Source: Flavobacterium panacis (GTDB taxonomy: Bacteria; Bacteroidota; Bacteroidia; Flavobacteriales; Flavobacteriaceae). Taken from it: a stretch of 64,000 bases of DNA. The notes under the pieces are model-generated. The model ran no database searches, had not been told where the DNA came from, and was given only the letters and a program-made list of their open reading frames with translations. Below are positions 45,175 to 55,195 of this stretch, in pieces (the stretch's first letter is position 1; each line of letters opens with the position of its first letter). A program made the translations under genes and the position numbers. The stretch lies in contig NZ_JANKMS010000009.1 in assembly GCF_024649945.1 (NCBI RefSeq), positions 62,001 to 126,000 on the forward strand, given 5' to 3'.

Positions 45175-46536
45175 TTAGTCAATCCATTTATAGTAACGAG
45201 CTCCAATTAAAACAGGAATCTCTTTTTCGATTCTGTCTAAAACCCATTCGTTTTTCGGAGTTCTGATACTTGTTTTTTGTTCTTTTTTATGAAGACTTTC
45301 GTAAGTGTTGAAATCAATTTCTACGCTTTCCGCTAAGTTTTCAAAAAGCTTTACATTTGCCAAGGCAGATTGCCATTCTGGCTGAATTGTTCCTTCAAAA
45401 ACTTTAGATTTCGATCCGCTTCCGTAAGCTAGGAAACCAAATTTAGTTCCTGCAATTTCTTTTTTAGTATCATAGAAATGAGCCAAAGTTGACAATAATC
45501 CCATGAAAATAGAACCTGTGTAAAGGTTTCCTATTAATGAAGAAGCTAATTCTGCAGGCTGTAATTTCTCGGTTACAAATGTTTTGTAATCATCGGATTT
45601 TGCAACTTCTTTAATTTTTGTCTGATAATCTGCAGGCGCAATATCATCAGCAATAATTTTTTCAGCACTGTCTAAAGCATAAATTTCAGATAACATTCTT
45701 CTTCCTTGGAAGGAATATGGCAAGTGCATAATAATGCTAGTCCAAGTATTATATAAAGTCTCGGTAGTGTTTTTTAATTTCTTGAATGAAAAGTAAGCAT
45801 TGCGCGTACGATCCATATAACATTGGTTGGAATACTGACCGTCAAAAACCGGTTGGTCTTTGTGAATTTCGATTTCGGCTTCTAAATTATCAAACCAAGA
45901 ATCGTTGTTAGCGTTTTTGGTAATTTCTTCTTTAGAAATAGTTCTGTACGGTTTAAAGAAATCAAAAACACCTTTTGTGCTTGTTGCCCAATTATCATCA
46001 AAAGCAATGATTTTTGGGTTTGCCGTGATCAACATCGCAACAGCTCCGGCACCTTGGGTGTATTCTCCACCAGAGTTTAAATCGTATTTAGCAAAATCAG
46101 AAGTAACAACGATTGCTTTTTTCGTTGGATTCAATTTTACGAAATCCAAACAGTTTTGCATCGCGTCTACGCCGCCAATACAAGCAAAAGTGAAATCTAC
46201 AACGTCGCATTCAGCTAAAACATCTTCGCCAAATTTTTGCTCCATTAAACTAATTAAATAAGAAGCAATTGGTTTCGAGCTGTCAACACCGCTTTCGGTA
46301 CCAACATAGATTCGGCTTATTTCGTTGAGGTTGATTTTGTTTTCGGTAATAAGTTTGGTTAAAGCGTTTGCTCCAAAAACTACCGCATCTTGGTGAACAT
46401 CTGGAAAGGTCATTTTTAGTAATCCAAGACCTTTTTCTAATTTTTCAGGTTCAATATTTCTGGCGATTGCCAAAGTTTTTATGGGTAAATGTATGTTTGC
46501 TACATCAAATGAAATAGCATCAATTCCTGTTTTCAT
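45175..46536 (-). CDS. mvaS: Hydroxymethylglutaryl-CoA synthase family protein
   Basis: A 453-residue thiolase-fold enzyme that condenses acetyl-CoA with acetoacetyl-CoA, the first committed step of the mevalonate route used by Flavobacteriia for isoprenoids. Catalytic residues are E81 (VGTESGVDSSKP), C119 (DFTFACIGGV) and a histidine near residue 270 (IMHLPYSFQGRRM). It is longer than the 390 residues of Gram-positive enzymes through insertions in the C-terminal half. No other mevalonate gene is in the window. Confidence 0.9.
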   Translation of the reverse strand: MKTGIDAISFDVANIHLPIKTLAIARNIEPEKLEKGLGLLKMTFPDVHQDAVVFGANALTKLITENKINLNEISRIYVGTESGVDSSKPIASYLISLMEQKFGEDVLAECDVVDFTFACIGGVDAMQNCLDFVKLNPTKKAIVVTSDFAKYDLNSGGEYTQGAGAVAMLITANPKIIAFDDNWATSTKGVFDFFKPYRTISKEEITKNANNDSWFDNLEAEIEIHKDQPVFDGQYSNQCYMDRTRNAYFSFKKLKNTTETLYNTWTSIIMHLPYSFQGRRMLSEIYALDSAEKIIADDIAPADYQTKIKEVAKSDDYKTFVTEKLQPAELASSLIGNLYTGSIFMGLLSTLAHFYDTKKEIAGTKFGFLAYGSGSKSKVFEGTIQPEWQSALANVKLFENLAESVEIDFNTYESLHKKEQKTSIRTPKNEWVLDRIEKEIPVLIGARYYKWID

Positions 46537-46829
46537 TCTTTATTTTTTGAGCGGCTAAAGGTAAAACTATGTTGTGGAATGACAATTTTTTACTTAGACA
46601 AAATTTAGGTGCAGTGAAACTTTTAAAGAAAACAAATCAAAACTTTGAATAAAATAACAATATCATAAATTTTTGGTAATCTACTTAGAATTGAATTTTG
46701 GCTCTAAAGCTTAGAAAGCAATGATTTGAGGTTTTCTATAGTGAATTATTTTTTATTTGCTTTCTTTTTGTACGTAAAAATACGTAGAATCCTGCTATTT
46801 TAAAATCATTATAAATAACAGCGAAATGG
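46537..46829. other. Gene-free stretch upstream of sdhC
   Basis: AT-rich, no reading frame or repeat of note. It should hold the promoter of the HMG-CoA synthase gene, which is not evident, and it leads to the sdh promoter at 46830. Confidence 0.5.
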
Positions 46830-46860
46830 TTGTAGTTCTTTTGTAATTGAGTTATTTTTG
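46830..46860 (+). promoter_or_regulatory. Promoter of the sdhCAB operon
   Basis: TTG at 46830-46832, a 20-base spacer and TATTTTTG at 46853-46860 fit the Bacteroidota consensus, with the sdhC ATG 33 bases downstream. Confidence 0.7.
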
Positions 46861-46893
46861 TCTAATTTTTTAAAACAAACTACTTAAACACTT

Positions 46894-47559
46894 ATGGCAC
46901 AATCTGCACAGTTGAATGCTTCCATCTTAAAGAAAGTAGCTATGGCTCTTTCGGGAATATTCTTAATCACGTTTTTAGCGCTGCATGTTTCCTTAAATTT
47001 TATTTCTATTTTAAGTAAAGATGTCTTCAATGAGGCTTCTCACTTTATGGGATACAATCCGCTGATTCAGTATGTAATGCAGCCAGTTTTGGCATTTGGA
47101 GTAATTTTCCACTTCGTAATGGGATTTGTTCTTACGGCACAAAACAGCGCAGCACGACCAATTGCATACGCTAAATACAACGGAGCTGCAAACGCTTCTT
47201 GGAGTTCTAGAAATATGATTATTTCTGGATTGGTTATTTTGGCTTTCTTAGGATTGCACTTTTATGATTTCTGGTTTCCTGAAGTAAGCTACAAATATAT
47301 AGCTGGAACAGCACCAGATGCTACAAGATATTATGGTGAGTTAGTTCACAAATTTCATGACCCAATCCGTACAGCGTTATACTGTATTTCTTTTATCCTT
47401 TTAGGATTTCACTTATGGCACGGGTTTGCATCTTCTCTTCAATCTGTAGGGATGCACAACAAATACTCTAGATTTTTATCAAAAGTAGGTTACTGGTTTG
47501 CAGTTGTAGTACCAGCAGCTTTTGTAATTATCGCTTTATTTCATCATTTCAACCAATAA
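46894..47559 (+). CDS. sdhC: Succinate dehydrogenase cytochrome b subunit
   Basis: A 221-residue membrane anchor with five hydrophobic helices and several histidines placed for two b haems (LALHVSLN, FHFVMGFV, LHFYDFW, LGFHLWHGF). This is the single-anchor B type of quinone-linked succinate dehydrogenase/fumarate reductase seen in Bacteroidota. It is the first gene of sdhCAB; sdhA follows after 15 bases. Confidence 0.92.
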   Translation: MAQSAQLNASILKKVAMALSGIFLITFLALHVSLNFISILSKDVFNEASHFMGYNPLIQYVMQPVLAFGVIFHFVMGFVLTAQNSAARPIAYAKYNGAANASWSSRNMIISGLVILAFLGLHFYDFWFPEVSYKYIAGTAPDATRYYGELVHKFHDPIRTALYCISFILLGFHLWHGFASSLQSVGMHNKYSRFLSKVGYWFAVVVPAAFVIIALFHHFNQ

Positions 47560-47574
47560 TTAATATCAATTATA

Positions 47575-49575
47575 ATGGCATTAGATTCAAAAATTCCAAA
47601 TGGTCCTATAGCGGACAAATGGACAAATTATAAAGATCATATTAATTTAGTAAACCCAGCTAACAAACGTAATTTAGATATTATCGTTGTTGGTACAGGT
47701 TTGGCTGGAGGTTCGGCTGCGGCTACTCTAGCAGAGTTAGGATATAACGTAAAAGCATTTTGCTTTCAAGATTCTCCACGTCGTGCGCACTCTATCGCTG
47801 CACAAGGAGGTATCAACGCGGCAAAAAACTATAAAGGAGACGGTGACTCGATCTACAGATTATTTTATGATACTGTAAAAGGTGGAGATTACCGTGCTCG
47901 TGAGGCAAACGTTTACCGTTTGGCTGAGGTTTCAGGAAATATCATTGACCAATGTGTGGCTCAAGGGGTGCCATTGGCTCGTGAATACGGCGGATTATTA
48001 GATAACCGTTCTTTTGGAGGAACTTTGGTTTCTCGTACATTTTACGCGCAAGGACAAACAGGACAACAATTATTGTTAGGAGCTTATTCTGCAATGAACC
48101 GTCAAATTGGTCGTGGTAAAATTAAAATGTACAACCGTCACGAAATGCTAGACTTAGTAATCGTGAACGGAAAAGCGAGAGGTATTATCGCTCGTAACTT
48201 AATCACAGGAGAAATCGAAAGACATTCTGCTCACGCGGTAGTAATTGGTTCTGGAGGATACGGAAACGTATTTTTCCTTTCTACAAATGCTATGGGAAGT
48301 AACGCAACAGCAGCTTGGAAAATTCATAAAAAAGGAGCTTTTTTCGCAAATCCTTGTTATACACAAATTCACCCAACATGTATTCCAGTTTCTGGAGATC
48401 ACCAGTCTAAATTGACTTTGATGTCTGAATCTTTACGTAATGATGGTCGTATTTGGGTTCCTAAAAACTTGGAAGATGCAAAAGCAATCCGTGAAGGAAA
48501 GAAAAAAGCAACTGATTTATCTGAAGACGAAAGAGATTATTTCTTAGAAAGAAGATATCCAGCTTTTGGTAACTTAGTACCTCGTGACGTTGCGTCTCGT
48601 GCGGCTAAAGAAAGATGTGATGCTGGTTTTGGAGTTAACAAAACTGGAGAAGCAGTTTACTTGGATTTCGCAGCAGCAATCAAACGTTACGGAACGGAAG
48701 ATGCTTATGTAAAAGGTTTAGATGATAAAGATGCTGCTTTGGTAACTAAATTAGGAGCTGCAATCGTGAAAAGTAAATACGGAAACTTATTCCAGATGTA
48801 CTACAAAATCGTTGATGAGGATCCTTACACTACACCAATGATGATTTACCCAGCGGTTCACTACACAATGGGTGGAACTTGGGTTGACTATAACTTAATG
48901 ACTACAATTCCAGGATGTTTCTCAATTGGAGAATCTAACTTCTCTGATCACGGAGCAAACAGACTTGGAGCTTCTGCTTTAATGCAAGGTTTAGCTGATG
49001 GATATTTCGTATTACCTTATACTATCGGAGATTATTTAGCTCCAGATATTAAAATGGGTGAAATTTCTACAGATTTACCAGAATTCATTGAAGCTGAAAA
49101 AGCGGTTAAAGATCAAATCGAGAAATTTATCAATAATAACGGTAAACATTCTGTAGATTACTTCCACAAAAAATTAGGAAAAATTATGTGGAATAAAGTA
49201 GGTATGGCTCGTAATGCTAAAGGATTGGCTGAAGCTATCGAAGAAATTGCTGCTTTACGTGAAGAGTTTTATAAAGATGTAAAAGTTCCTGGAAATGCTA
49301 ACGAATTTAATCAGGAATTAGAAAAAGCGACTCGTGTTGCCGATTTCTTAGAATTAGGAGAATTGTTCGCGAAAGATGCTTTACACCGTAACGAATCTTG
49401 TGGAGGTCACTTCCGTGAGGAATACCAAACAGAAGAAGGAGAAGCACTTCGTGACGACGAGAACTTTGCATACGTTGCAGCTTGGGAATACAAAGGAAAA
49501 CCAAGTGATGCAGTATTACACAAAGAACCTCTTAATTACGAAAACATTAAATTAGTTCAAAGAAGTTATAAATAA
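47575..49575 (+). CDS. sdhA: Succinate dehydrogenase/fumarate reductase flavoprotein subunit
   Basis: A 666-residue FAD subunit that oxidises succinate to fumarate on the cytoplasmic face of the membrane. The dinucleotide fold is [19 protein letters not shown] near residue 37, the covalent FAD histidine is in [14 protein letters not shown], and the active site segments HPTCIP and [14 protein letters not shown] are present. The length matches the long form found with B-type anchors. Confidence 0.95.
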   Translation: MALDSKIPNGPIADKWTNYKDHINLVNPANKRNLDIIVVGTGLAGGSAAATLAELGYNVKAFCFQDSPRRAHSIAAQGGINAAKNYKGDGDSIYRLFYDTVKGGDYRAREANVYRLAEVSGNIIDQCVAQGVPLAREYGGLLDNRSFGGTLVSRTFYAQGQTGQQLLLGAYSAMNRQIGRGKIKMYNRHEMLDLVIVNGKARGIIARNLITGEIERHSAHAVVIGSGGYGNVFFLSTNAMGSNATAAWKIHKKGAFFANPCYTQIHPTCIPVSGDHQSKLTLMSESLRNDGRIWVPKNLEDAKAIREGKKKATDLSEDERDYFLERRYPAFGNLVPRDVASRAAKERCDAGFGVNKTGEAVYLDFAAAIKRYGTEDAYVKGLDDKDAALVTKLGAAIVKSKYGNLFQMYYKIVDEDPYTTPMMIYPAVHYTMGGTWVDYNLMTTIPGCFSIGESNFSDHGANRLGASALMQGLADGYFVLPYTIGDYLAPDIKMGEISTDLPEFIEAEKAVKDQIEKFINNNGKHSVDYFHKKLGKIMWNKVGMARNAKGLAEAIEEIAALREEFYKDVKVPGNANEFNQELEKATRVADFLELGELFAKDALHRNESCGGHFREEYQTEEGEALRDDENFAYVAAWEYKGKPSDAVLHKEPLNYENIKLVQRSYK

Positions 49576-49593
49576 GAATTTGGTCGAAAGCCC

Positions 49594-49657
49594 AAAGTCT
49601 TAAAGTCAAAAGGCAAAATGTGCCAAGCGACTTTCGACTTTCGACTTTATGACTTTC
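49594..49657 (+). repeat. Inverted repeat between sdhA and sdhB
   Basis: aaagtcttaaagtc (49594-49607) pairs with gactttatgacttt (49643-49656) in 13 of 14 positions, and cgactttcgactttcgactt in the right arm is a tandem 7-base repeat. It fills most of the 96-base gap inside the operon and could set the relative amount of sdhB message. Confidence 0.6.
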
Positions 49658-49671
49658 AAACGAAAAAGGTT

Positions 49672-50418
49672 ATGAAACTTACATTAAAAATATGGCGTCA
49701 AAAAAACGCACAAGATAAAGGAGGGATTGTAGAATATCCTATTGATGGAATTGAACCAGACATGTCTTTCCTTGAAATGTTAGATGTTCTTAACGAAGAT
49801 CTAATCAACAAAGGAGATGAGCCTGTAGCATTTGACCACGATTGTCGTGAGGGAATCTGCGGAATGTGTTCTTTATTCATCAACGGAGAAGCACACGGAC
49901 CAGACAGAGGAGTTACAACTTGTCAGTTACACATGCGTATGTTTAAAGATGGAGATACGATTTTTATCGAGCCATTTAGAGCAAAAGCTTTCCCAGTAAT
50001 TAAAGATTTAGTAGTTGATAGAAGTTCTTTCGACAGAATTCAACACGCAGGAGGATTTATCTCTGTAAATACTTCAGGAAATACAATCGATGCGAATACT
50101 ATTCCAGTTCCAAAAGACGATGCAGACAAATCATTTGATGCTGCTGCTTGTATTGGTTGTGGAGCTTGTGTTGCAACTTGTAAAAACTCTTCAGCAATGT
50201 TATTCGTTTCTGCAAAAGTTTCTCAATATGCATTATTGCCACAAGGTAAAGTTGAAGCAACAGACCGTGTTTTACACATGGTTCACCAAATGGATTTAGA
50301 AGGTTTCGGTAACTGTACTAACACAGGAGCTTGTGAAATTGAATGTCCAAAAGGAATCTCGCTTGAAAATATTGCACGTATGAACCGTGAGTATTTAGCA
50401 GCGAGCTTGAAAGGATAA
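49672..50418 (+). CDS. sdhB: Succinate dehydrogenase/fumarate reductase iron-sulfur subunit
   Basis: A 248-residue subunit carrying three iron-sulfur clusters: the 2Fe-2S motif CREGICGMC, then [12 protein letters not shown] and [12 protein letters not shown] for the 4Fe-4S and 3Fe-4S clusters. It passes electrons from the flavin to the haem and quinone site. I take ATG 49672 ([12 protein letters not shown]) as the start; an upstream ATG at 49618 would begin within the inverted repeat of the gap and adds 18 residues that do not match the family. Confidence 0.94.
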   Translation: MKLTLKIWRQKNAQDKGGIVEYPIDGIEPDMSFLEMLDVLNEDLINKGDEPVAFDHDCREGICGMCSLFINGEAHGPDRGVTTCQLHMRMFKDGDTIFIEPFRAKAFPVIKDLVVDRSSFDRIQHAGGFISVNTSGNTIDANTIPVPKDDADKSFDAAACIGCGACVATCKNSSAMLFVSAKVSQYALLPQGKVEATDRVLHMVHQMDLEGFGNCTNTGACEIECPKGISLENIARMNREYLAASLKG

Positions 50419-50437
50419 TACACAATTTAGTATAATT

Positions 50438-50474
50438 AAAAAACGCATACATTAATTTGAATGCGTTTTTTTTT
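50438..50474 (+). terminator. Rho-independent terminator after sdhB
   Basis: An 11-base stem aaaaaacgcat/atgcgtttttt with a 12-base loop and a run of nine or more T. Confidence 0.88.
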
Positions 50475-50566
50475 ATTTAGGTAAAAGTTGGGATTCTCTG
50501 TTGGATTTGCAATAAAATTTTACCCATTTTTTTGTTGTGACAAAATGGAATTTTTAAATCAAAATT

Positions 50567-50574
50567 TACTTTTG
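50567..50574 (+). promoter_or_regulatory. Putative -7 box of WG-repeat gene
   Basis: TACTTTTG matches TAnnTTTG, 51 bases before the ATG at 50625. The nearest upstream TTG is too far (29 bases). Confidence 0.45.
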
Positions 50575-50624
50575 ATAGTAAATGAAATAGGTAATTTATT
50601 CGTTTGATTAAAACTTAATAAAAC

Positions 50625-51674
50625 ATGAAAAGACTAATTACAATTTGGCTTATAATGACAATATCATTTGCTGTAAGAGCCCAAAAGTTTTTTGAAATGA
50701 AAACTTACGAAGAAAATGGAAAAATTGGCCTATTGGATGAGAACGGAAAAAAAATTACGTCTGCAAAATATGATAAACTTTGGCTGGATTCAGATGGAAA
50801 AACGGTTATTGCTGAATTCCAGGCTGCATTTTATGATGGTCTTTGTAGTGCTTCTATGAACCAAAAGATCGGTTTCATAAATAAAAAAGGAGATGAAATT
50901 GTTCCTTTTCAATTTTCCAGAGTTCGTGAATTTAACGTTGAAGGGTTAGCTGCTGTTTCAAAGGATGGTAAATGGGGCTTTATAAATAAAAGAGGAAAAG
51001 AAGTAATACCTATTATTTATGATAAAGTTTTTGATTTTGAAAATGGTAAAGCTCTTGTAGTAGAAGGTCAATCAGTTTTTTTTATTGACACTAAAGGAAA
51101 AGAAACTAACTCACATTATAGTTTGACAGATAGATATGAGGAGGGTAAGCTGTTGATAATTAAAAATAATATTGGTAAATACGGGTTTATGAAAAAGGAT
51201 GTGATTTACCCTGCTTTTTATGATTTTGCTCAATTTATTCCTAATGAAGATTATTTAATTGTACAATTGGGAGGGAAAATTGGAATTGTTAATAACGCGG
51301 CAAAAGAAATTATTTCTCCAATTTATGATAAGTACAGTTATTTTGATGGAAAGTATTTTTATTTATGGAAAAGAACAGAGTGGGATCTTAAACAGGGCAT
51401 TATTGATAATAATGGTAAAATAATTAGTCCTTTTGTATACGGATCTTTGGACTATTTTATAGATGGTCTGTCCCGAGTTAAACTTGATTTAGTTTTTGCA
51501 CCTGAAAAAAATAAGGTTTACGATGAAAAATATGGTTTTATTGATGAAACAGGCAAAGAAGTTATTCCTCGTATTTATGATTTTGCATGGAATTTTAAAA
51601 AAGGTAGAGCTAAAGTAAGAGTTGCAGGTCGTGAATTTTACATAGATAAAACTGGTAAAGAAATTGAAGAATGA
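50625..51674 (+). CDS. WG-repeat-containing exported protein
   Basis: A 349-residue protein with a signal peptide (ITIWLIMTISFAVRAQ, cleavage near residue 20). The rest consists of about nine WG (KWGFI) repeats: KIGLLDENGKKI, KIGFINKKGDEIV, KWGFINKRGKEVIP, KIGIVNNAAKEII and KYGFIDETGKEVIP among others. WG repeats form a beta-propeller-like surface and are usually found in periplasmic or surface proteins of unknown role. The gene stands alone. Confidence 0.85.
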   Translation: MKRLITIWLIMTISFAVRAQKFFEMKTYEENGKIGLLDENGKKITSAKYDKLWLDSDGKTVIAEFQAAFYDGLCSASMNQKIGFINKKGDEIVPFQFSRVREFNVEGLAAVSKDGKWGFINKRGKEVIPIIYDKVFDFENGKALVVEGQSVFFIDTKGKETNSHYSLTDRYEEGKLLIIKNNIGKYGFMKKDVIYPAFYDFAQFIPNEDYLIVQLGGKIGIVNNAAKEIISPIYDKYSYFDGKYFYLWKRTEWDLKQGIIDNNGKIISPFVYGSLDYFIDGLSRVKLDLVFAPEKNKVYDEKYGFIDETGKEVIPRIYDFAWNFKKGRAKVRVAGREFYIDKTGKEIEE

Positions 51675-51717
51675 TGCTAACTGCATATAACAATTCATAA
51701 TCAAAAAATGGTTGAAT

Positions 51718-51752
51718 AAAAAGCATTCCGTCTTGATGGGATGCTTTTTTTT
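51718..51752. terminator. Terminator between convergent genes
   Basis: A stem aaaaagcattcc/gggatgcttttt with one wobble pair. A T-run on the plus side and an A-run on the other allow use in both directions. Confidence 0.85.
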
Positions 51753-51757
51753 ATGTC

Positions 51758-54049
51758 TTATTCGTAATATAAATTTGATTCACTAATTTCCTGTTTTTCT
51801 TTTCCTTCTTGTTGTATAAAACAATTCAAAATCGTGCCGCCCGTTAAATCAAAATAACTGATATTGAGTTTGTGAAATCCTTTTTCCAGTTTAACTGCTC
51901 CATAAGCTTCATTTGCCCAATGAATACCATCATTGTTTACGATAAGTTCATTATCGATAGCAAGCTTCGATCCGTCGTCTGAAAGCGTCGAAAAAGTATA
52001 ATTTCCTGTTTCTGGAATAAAGAGATATCCATTGAATTTTAAACCGATATAACGCTCTAATTTTGTTTTCCATTTTTCAGCGCTTATTTTACCTTCTAAA
52101 ATGCCTGAATTTTTGGGTTTTGAAAGTTCTAAATCTTGAATTTGATTAAAGTTTCCAGTAAAATAGTCATATTTCAAACCATTTTTTTTGGGTTGAATTG
52201 CCAAAGCAGGTTTTAAATCGGGATTTCGAACAATGATTTTATTGATAGAACTTCTTTTGCCGCTTTCGCTGATTTGAATTGTTTTGATAATTCTGTATTC
52301 CCCTTTTGGAATATTTATCGTGACAGGATTTTGATATAAGTTGGCTGTTTCATCAGGATTATAACCATTAATCGTGTAGAATATTTTTCCGTTTTTGATA
52401 GTTGGTTTTAAATCTAAAATATATTTGGATGTTATTAAAGCCGTTTCATCTGCACCAAAAGGTGTTGGGACTTTATACAATCGATTTTGTAATTCCAGTT
52501 TTTCTAAATGATACGGCAATTGATTTTGAAGAAAATGACTGTAATTTTTGTTTTGAGGTTCCGTCCATGCAATTTCTGCCAAAGCAAACATTCTCGGATA
52601 AAGCATATAATTCAATTTCGCTGGACTTGTCAAATATTCCGACCAAAGATTCGCCTGAACGCCAATAATATATTTTTGTTCTTCAATTGATAAACTGTCA
52701 ACTGGAGTTGGATTATAGTCGTACACTTTTTCTAAAGTGCTCAATCTTCCAACCGTAAGCGGTTCGTTTGGTGAATAACCTTGATTGTAATCAAAATAAA
52801 CCGTTCCTTCTGGTGTCATTACAACGGGATGTTTCAGTTTTGCGGCATGAATACCGCCCGATTCTCCTCGCCAAGACATAACAGCTGCGTTTGGCGCCAA
52901 TCCGCCTTCTAGGATTTCGTCCCATCCAAAAATTTGTCTTCCGTTGGCATTTAAGAATTTCTCGATTCTTTTGATGAAATAACTCTGTAATTCATGTTCG
53001 TCTTTCAAACCTAAAGCAGAGATTCTTTTTTGACAATTCGGACAAACTTTCCATCTTGTTTTTGGGCATTCATCTCCACCAACATGAATGTTTTTACTTG
53101 GAAATAACGCCATAACTTCTGTCAAAACATCTTCTAGAAAAGTAAAAGTTTCGTCTTTTCCAGCGCAAAAAACATTTTCAAAAACGCCCCAAGATTCTAC
53201 TACTTTATAATTTCGATCTGGAAAACAAGCTAAATTTGGATAAGCTGTAACGGCTGCAGAAGCATGTCCCGGCATTTCGATTTCTGGAATTATATTTACA
53301 TAATGAGCTTCGGCAAATTTGACCACTTCCTTGATTTCTTCTTGAGTATAAAATCCTCCGTACGGATTTCCGTCAAAAAAGAATGGAGTTCTTTCGAATT
53401 TATTTCCGACTAAAGTCTGATTTCTTTTCGATCCGACTTCAGTCAGTTTTGGATATTTTTTAATCTCAATTCTCCAGCCTTGATCGTCGGTTAAATGCCA
53501 ATGAAAGTTATTTAATTTATAACTGGACATTTGTGCGATAAAATCTTTTATAACAGCAACAGAGAAGAAATGACGGCAGACGTCTAAATGCAAGCCTCGG
53601 TAAGAATATCGAGGAGAATCTTCAATAATTACACGAGGAAGTTTTATTTCTGTAACAGTTTTGTTTGGAAGTAACTGCAGTAAAGATTGAACCGCGTAAA
53701 AAAGTCCTTCTTCTTGACCAATAATTGTAATTTTATTTGAAGTGATTTCAATTTTGTAAGCTTCTTTGGATGAAAGATTTTTGCTTGAATCAAATTCAAT
53801 TTTAAGATTTGATTTTTTTGAAGAAGCAGAAACGTTCAAAGCCGATTCTAAAATTTTAGCTGATTTTAATTCCTTTTCACTGTAATTTTTGTTTTTAAAA
53901 ACAACTTGAACTTTTCCATTTATAGAAATGCTATCTCCAGTCAGTTTATACAAATTTGGAGCAGGAATAATAGAATTGTTTTGTTGCGAATTTTGTGCTT
54001 TTCCATTTAAAAAAGAAAGAACAAAAAATAAAAAAAGGAATTTTTTCAT
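51758..54049 (-). CDS. Beta-N-acetylhexosaminidase, GH20, with PA14 domain
   Basis: A 763-residue exported enzyme. The signal peptide ends NGKAQ (residue 19). A GH20b N-terminal domain (about 25-145) precedes the TIM barrel (about 148-490), where D326 and E327 in HVGGDECPKTRW are the catalytic pair of the substrate-assisted mechanism. After it come a chitobiase-type C-terminal domain and a PA14-like domain (about 655-755, GLKFNGYLFIPETGNYTFS, FHKLNISYFD). It removes terminal GlcNAc or GalNAc from chitin oligomers or glycans in the periplasm or outside the cell. No sorting domain is seen. Confidence 0.93.
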   Translation of the reverse strand: MKKFLFLFFVLSFLNGKAQNSQQNNSIIPAPNLYKLTGDSISINGKVQVVFKNKNYSEKELKSAKILESALNVSASSKKSNLKIEFDSSKNLSSKEAYKIEITSNKITIIGQEEGLFYAVQSLLQLLPNKTVTEIKLPRVIIEDSPRYSYRGLHLDVCRHFFSVAVIKDFIAQMSSYKLNNFHWHLTDDQGWRIEIKKYPKLTEVGSKRNQTLVGNKFERTPFFFDGNPYGGFYTQEEIKEVVKFAEAHYVNIIPEIEMPGHASAAVTAYPNLACFPDRNYKVVESWGVFENVFCAGKDETFTFLEDVLTEVMALFPSKNIHVGGDECPKTRWKVCPNCQKRISALGLKDEHELQSYFIKRIEKFLNANGRQIFGWDEILEGGLAPNAAVMSWRGESGGIHAAKLKHPVVMTPEGTVYFDYNQGYSPNEPLTVGRLSTLEKVYDYNPTPVDSLSIEEQKYIIGVQANLWSEYLTSPAKLNYMLYPRMFALAEIAWTEPQNKNYSHFLQNQLPYHLEKLELQNRLYKVPTPFGADETALITSKYILDLKPTIKNGKIFYTINGYNPDETANLYQNPVTINIPKGEYRIIKTIQISESGKRSSINKIIVRNPDLKPALAIQPKKNGLKYDYFTGNFNQIQDLELSKPKNSGILEGKISAEKWKTKLERYIGLKFNGYLFIPETGNYTFSTLSDDGSKLAIDNELIVNNDGIHWANEAYGAVKLEKGFHKLNISYFDLTGGTILNCFIQQEGKEKQEISESNLYYE

Positions 54050-54168
54050 GGGAGAAAAACTTTAGATTTTTATTGAAAACAGTTTTAAAGATATCGAAAT
54101 GCTTTTAAAAATAATTTATTATCCGTTGGGTAAAATTAGTGTTCAATTTTACTCACCAGTTTAGATTC

Positions 54169-54278
54169 AAATCTGTGTGATCTGCTTTGATCTGTCTAAA
54201 TCTGCGTGAAAAAAAAAATCGATGTGCAAAAGTATTTCACGCTGATTTTAAAAGATTTCAGCAGATCAAATTAGATTT
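54169..54278. repeat. Imperfect long inverted repeat, family D
   Basis: The left arm (54169-54211, rich in atctgcgtga and gatctg units) and right arm (54236-54278) pair in roughly 70 percent of positions. Direct repetition of a short atctg(c/t)gtga-like unit inside the arm suggests a dispersed intergenic repeat. Confidence 0.55.
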
Positions 54279-54388
54279 TAGTTGTTCAATGAACTATATT
54301 TAATTGTATTTCATCCAACGGGTTGTCTGTTGAAAATTTTTATTGCCAATACAGCTTTTGGTTTCGATGAATTTTGTAATGAAATGTT

Positions 54389-54396
54389 TATTTTTG
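54389..54396 (+). promoter_or_regulatory. Putative -7 box of DeoR-family gene
   Basis: TATTTTTG matches TAnnTTTG, 23 bases before the ATG at 54419. Confidence 0.5.
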
Positions 54397-54418
54397 TAAA
54401 TAGAAAAAATCAATCGGC

Positions 54419-55195
54419 ATGAGCACTGAAAATGAAGTTTTAAATTACAGTAAAGAAGAACGTAAAAATCATATTCTAAAAGAGATCAACTTGCACACGC
54501 GTGTTAGTTTTGAAACTCTTTCGGCTAAACTTGGTGTTTCCGAAGATACTGTTCGCCGTGATATTAATGAATTGGACGCCGATTCGCTTTTAATTAAAGT
54601 GAAAGGTGGCGCCATGACCAAAGGATATCACTATTCTTCATCGAATCAAACTTATGCGGTTGAAGCGAAACAAGTTATTGCGCAAAAAGCCGTTGGACTT
54701 CTTCATGACGGAATGGTTTTAATTGTTGACGGCGGAACTACAATTCGTGAATTCATCCGATTAATTCCAAACGATCTTAATTTGACGGTTTTTACTATTA
54801 CGGCTCTAACAGCGGTTCAGCTTTTAGATAAACCCAATATCAAAACCATTATGATTGGCGGAAGCATTTCTTCGTACAGTCAGATGTGCGTGAGCGGAGA
54901 AGCTTTTCATCAATTGGCCAATATAAAAGCCGATCTTTTGGTTTTAGGAACAAATGCTCTAGACGTTGACGGCGGTTATTCTGATTCGGATTGGGAAACT
55001 GTTCAGGTTAAAAAAGCAATGATTCAGGCTTCTAAAAAAACAGCAGTTTTAACGATTACAGAAAAACTTAATACCGTTCTAAAAATGAAAATTGCTAGTT
55101 TGTCTGAAGTGAATTATGTTATTACCGAAGAAGAACCAAATCACGAAAAACTACAGCCGTACAAAAGTGCCGTTCCAAGTTTGGTTGTGATTTAA
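54419..55195 (+). CDS. DeoR/GlpR-family transcriptional regulator
   Basis: A 258-residue repressor. The N-terminal winged helix-turn-helix (residues 12-70: KNHILKEINLHTRVSFETLSAKLGVSEDTVRRDINEL) is followed by a DeoR C-terminal sensor domain related to sugar-phosphate isomerases (DGGTTIREFIRLIP near residue 103, LVLGTNALDVDGGYSD near 180). These regulators respond to phosphorylated small molecules. It is convergent with the dipeptidase gene and shares the palindromic stop bases TTAA at 55192-55195, and it is the obvious candidate to control the operon 55192-59457. Confidence 0.9.
   Translation: MSTENEVLNYSKEERKNHILKEINLHTRVSFETLSAKLGVSEDTVRRDINELDADSLLIKVKGGAMTKGYHYSSSNQTYAVEAKQVIAQKAVGLLHDGMVLIVDGGTTIREFIRLIPNDLNLTVFTITALTAVQLLDKPNIKTIMIGGSISSYSQMCVSGEAFHQLANIKADLLVLGTNALDVDGGYSDSDWETVQVKKAMIQASKKTAVLTITEKLNTVLKMKIASLSEVNYVITEEEPNHEKLQPYKSAVPSLVVI

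Larger units (their letters stand above)
54050..54418. other. Gene-free stretch with promoters and a palindrome
   Basis: It separates the divergent hexosaminidase and DeoR genes. It holds the imperfect palindrome at 54169-54278 and a -7 box for the DeoR gene at 54389-54396; no reading frame is supported. Confidence 0.5.

Noticed and set aside
49618-49671. Upstream ATG for sdhB
   Set aside because: The added residues come from the repeat-rich gap and are not found in the SdhB family.
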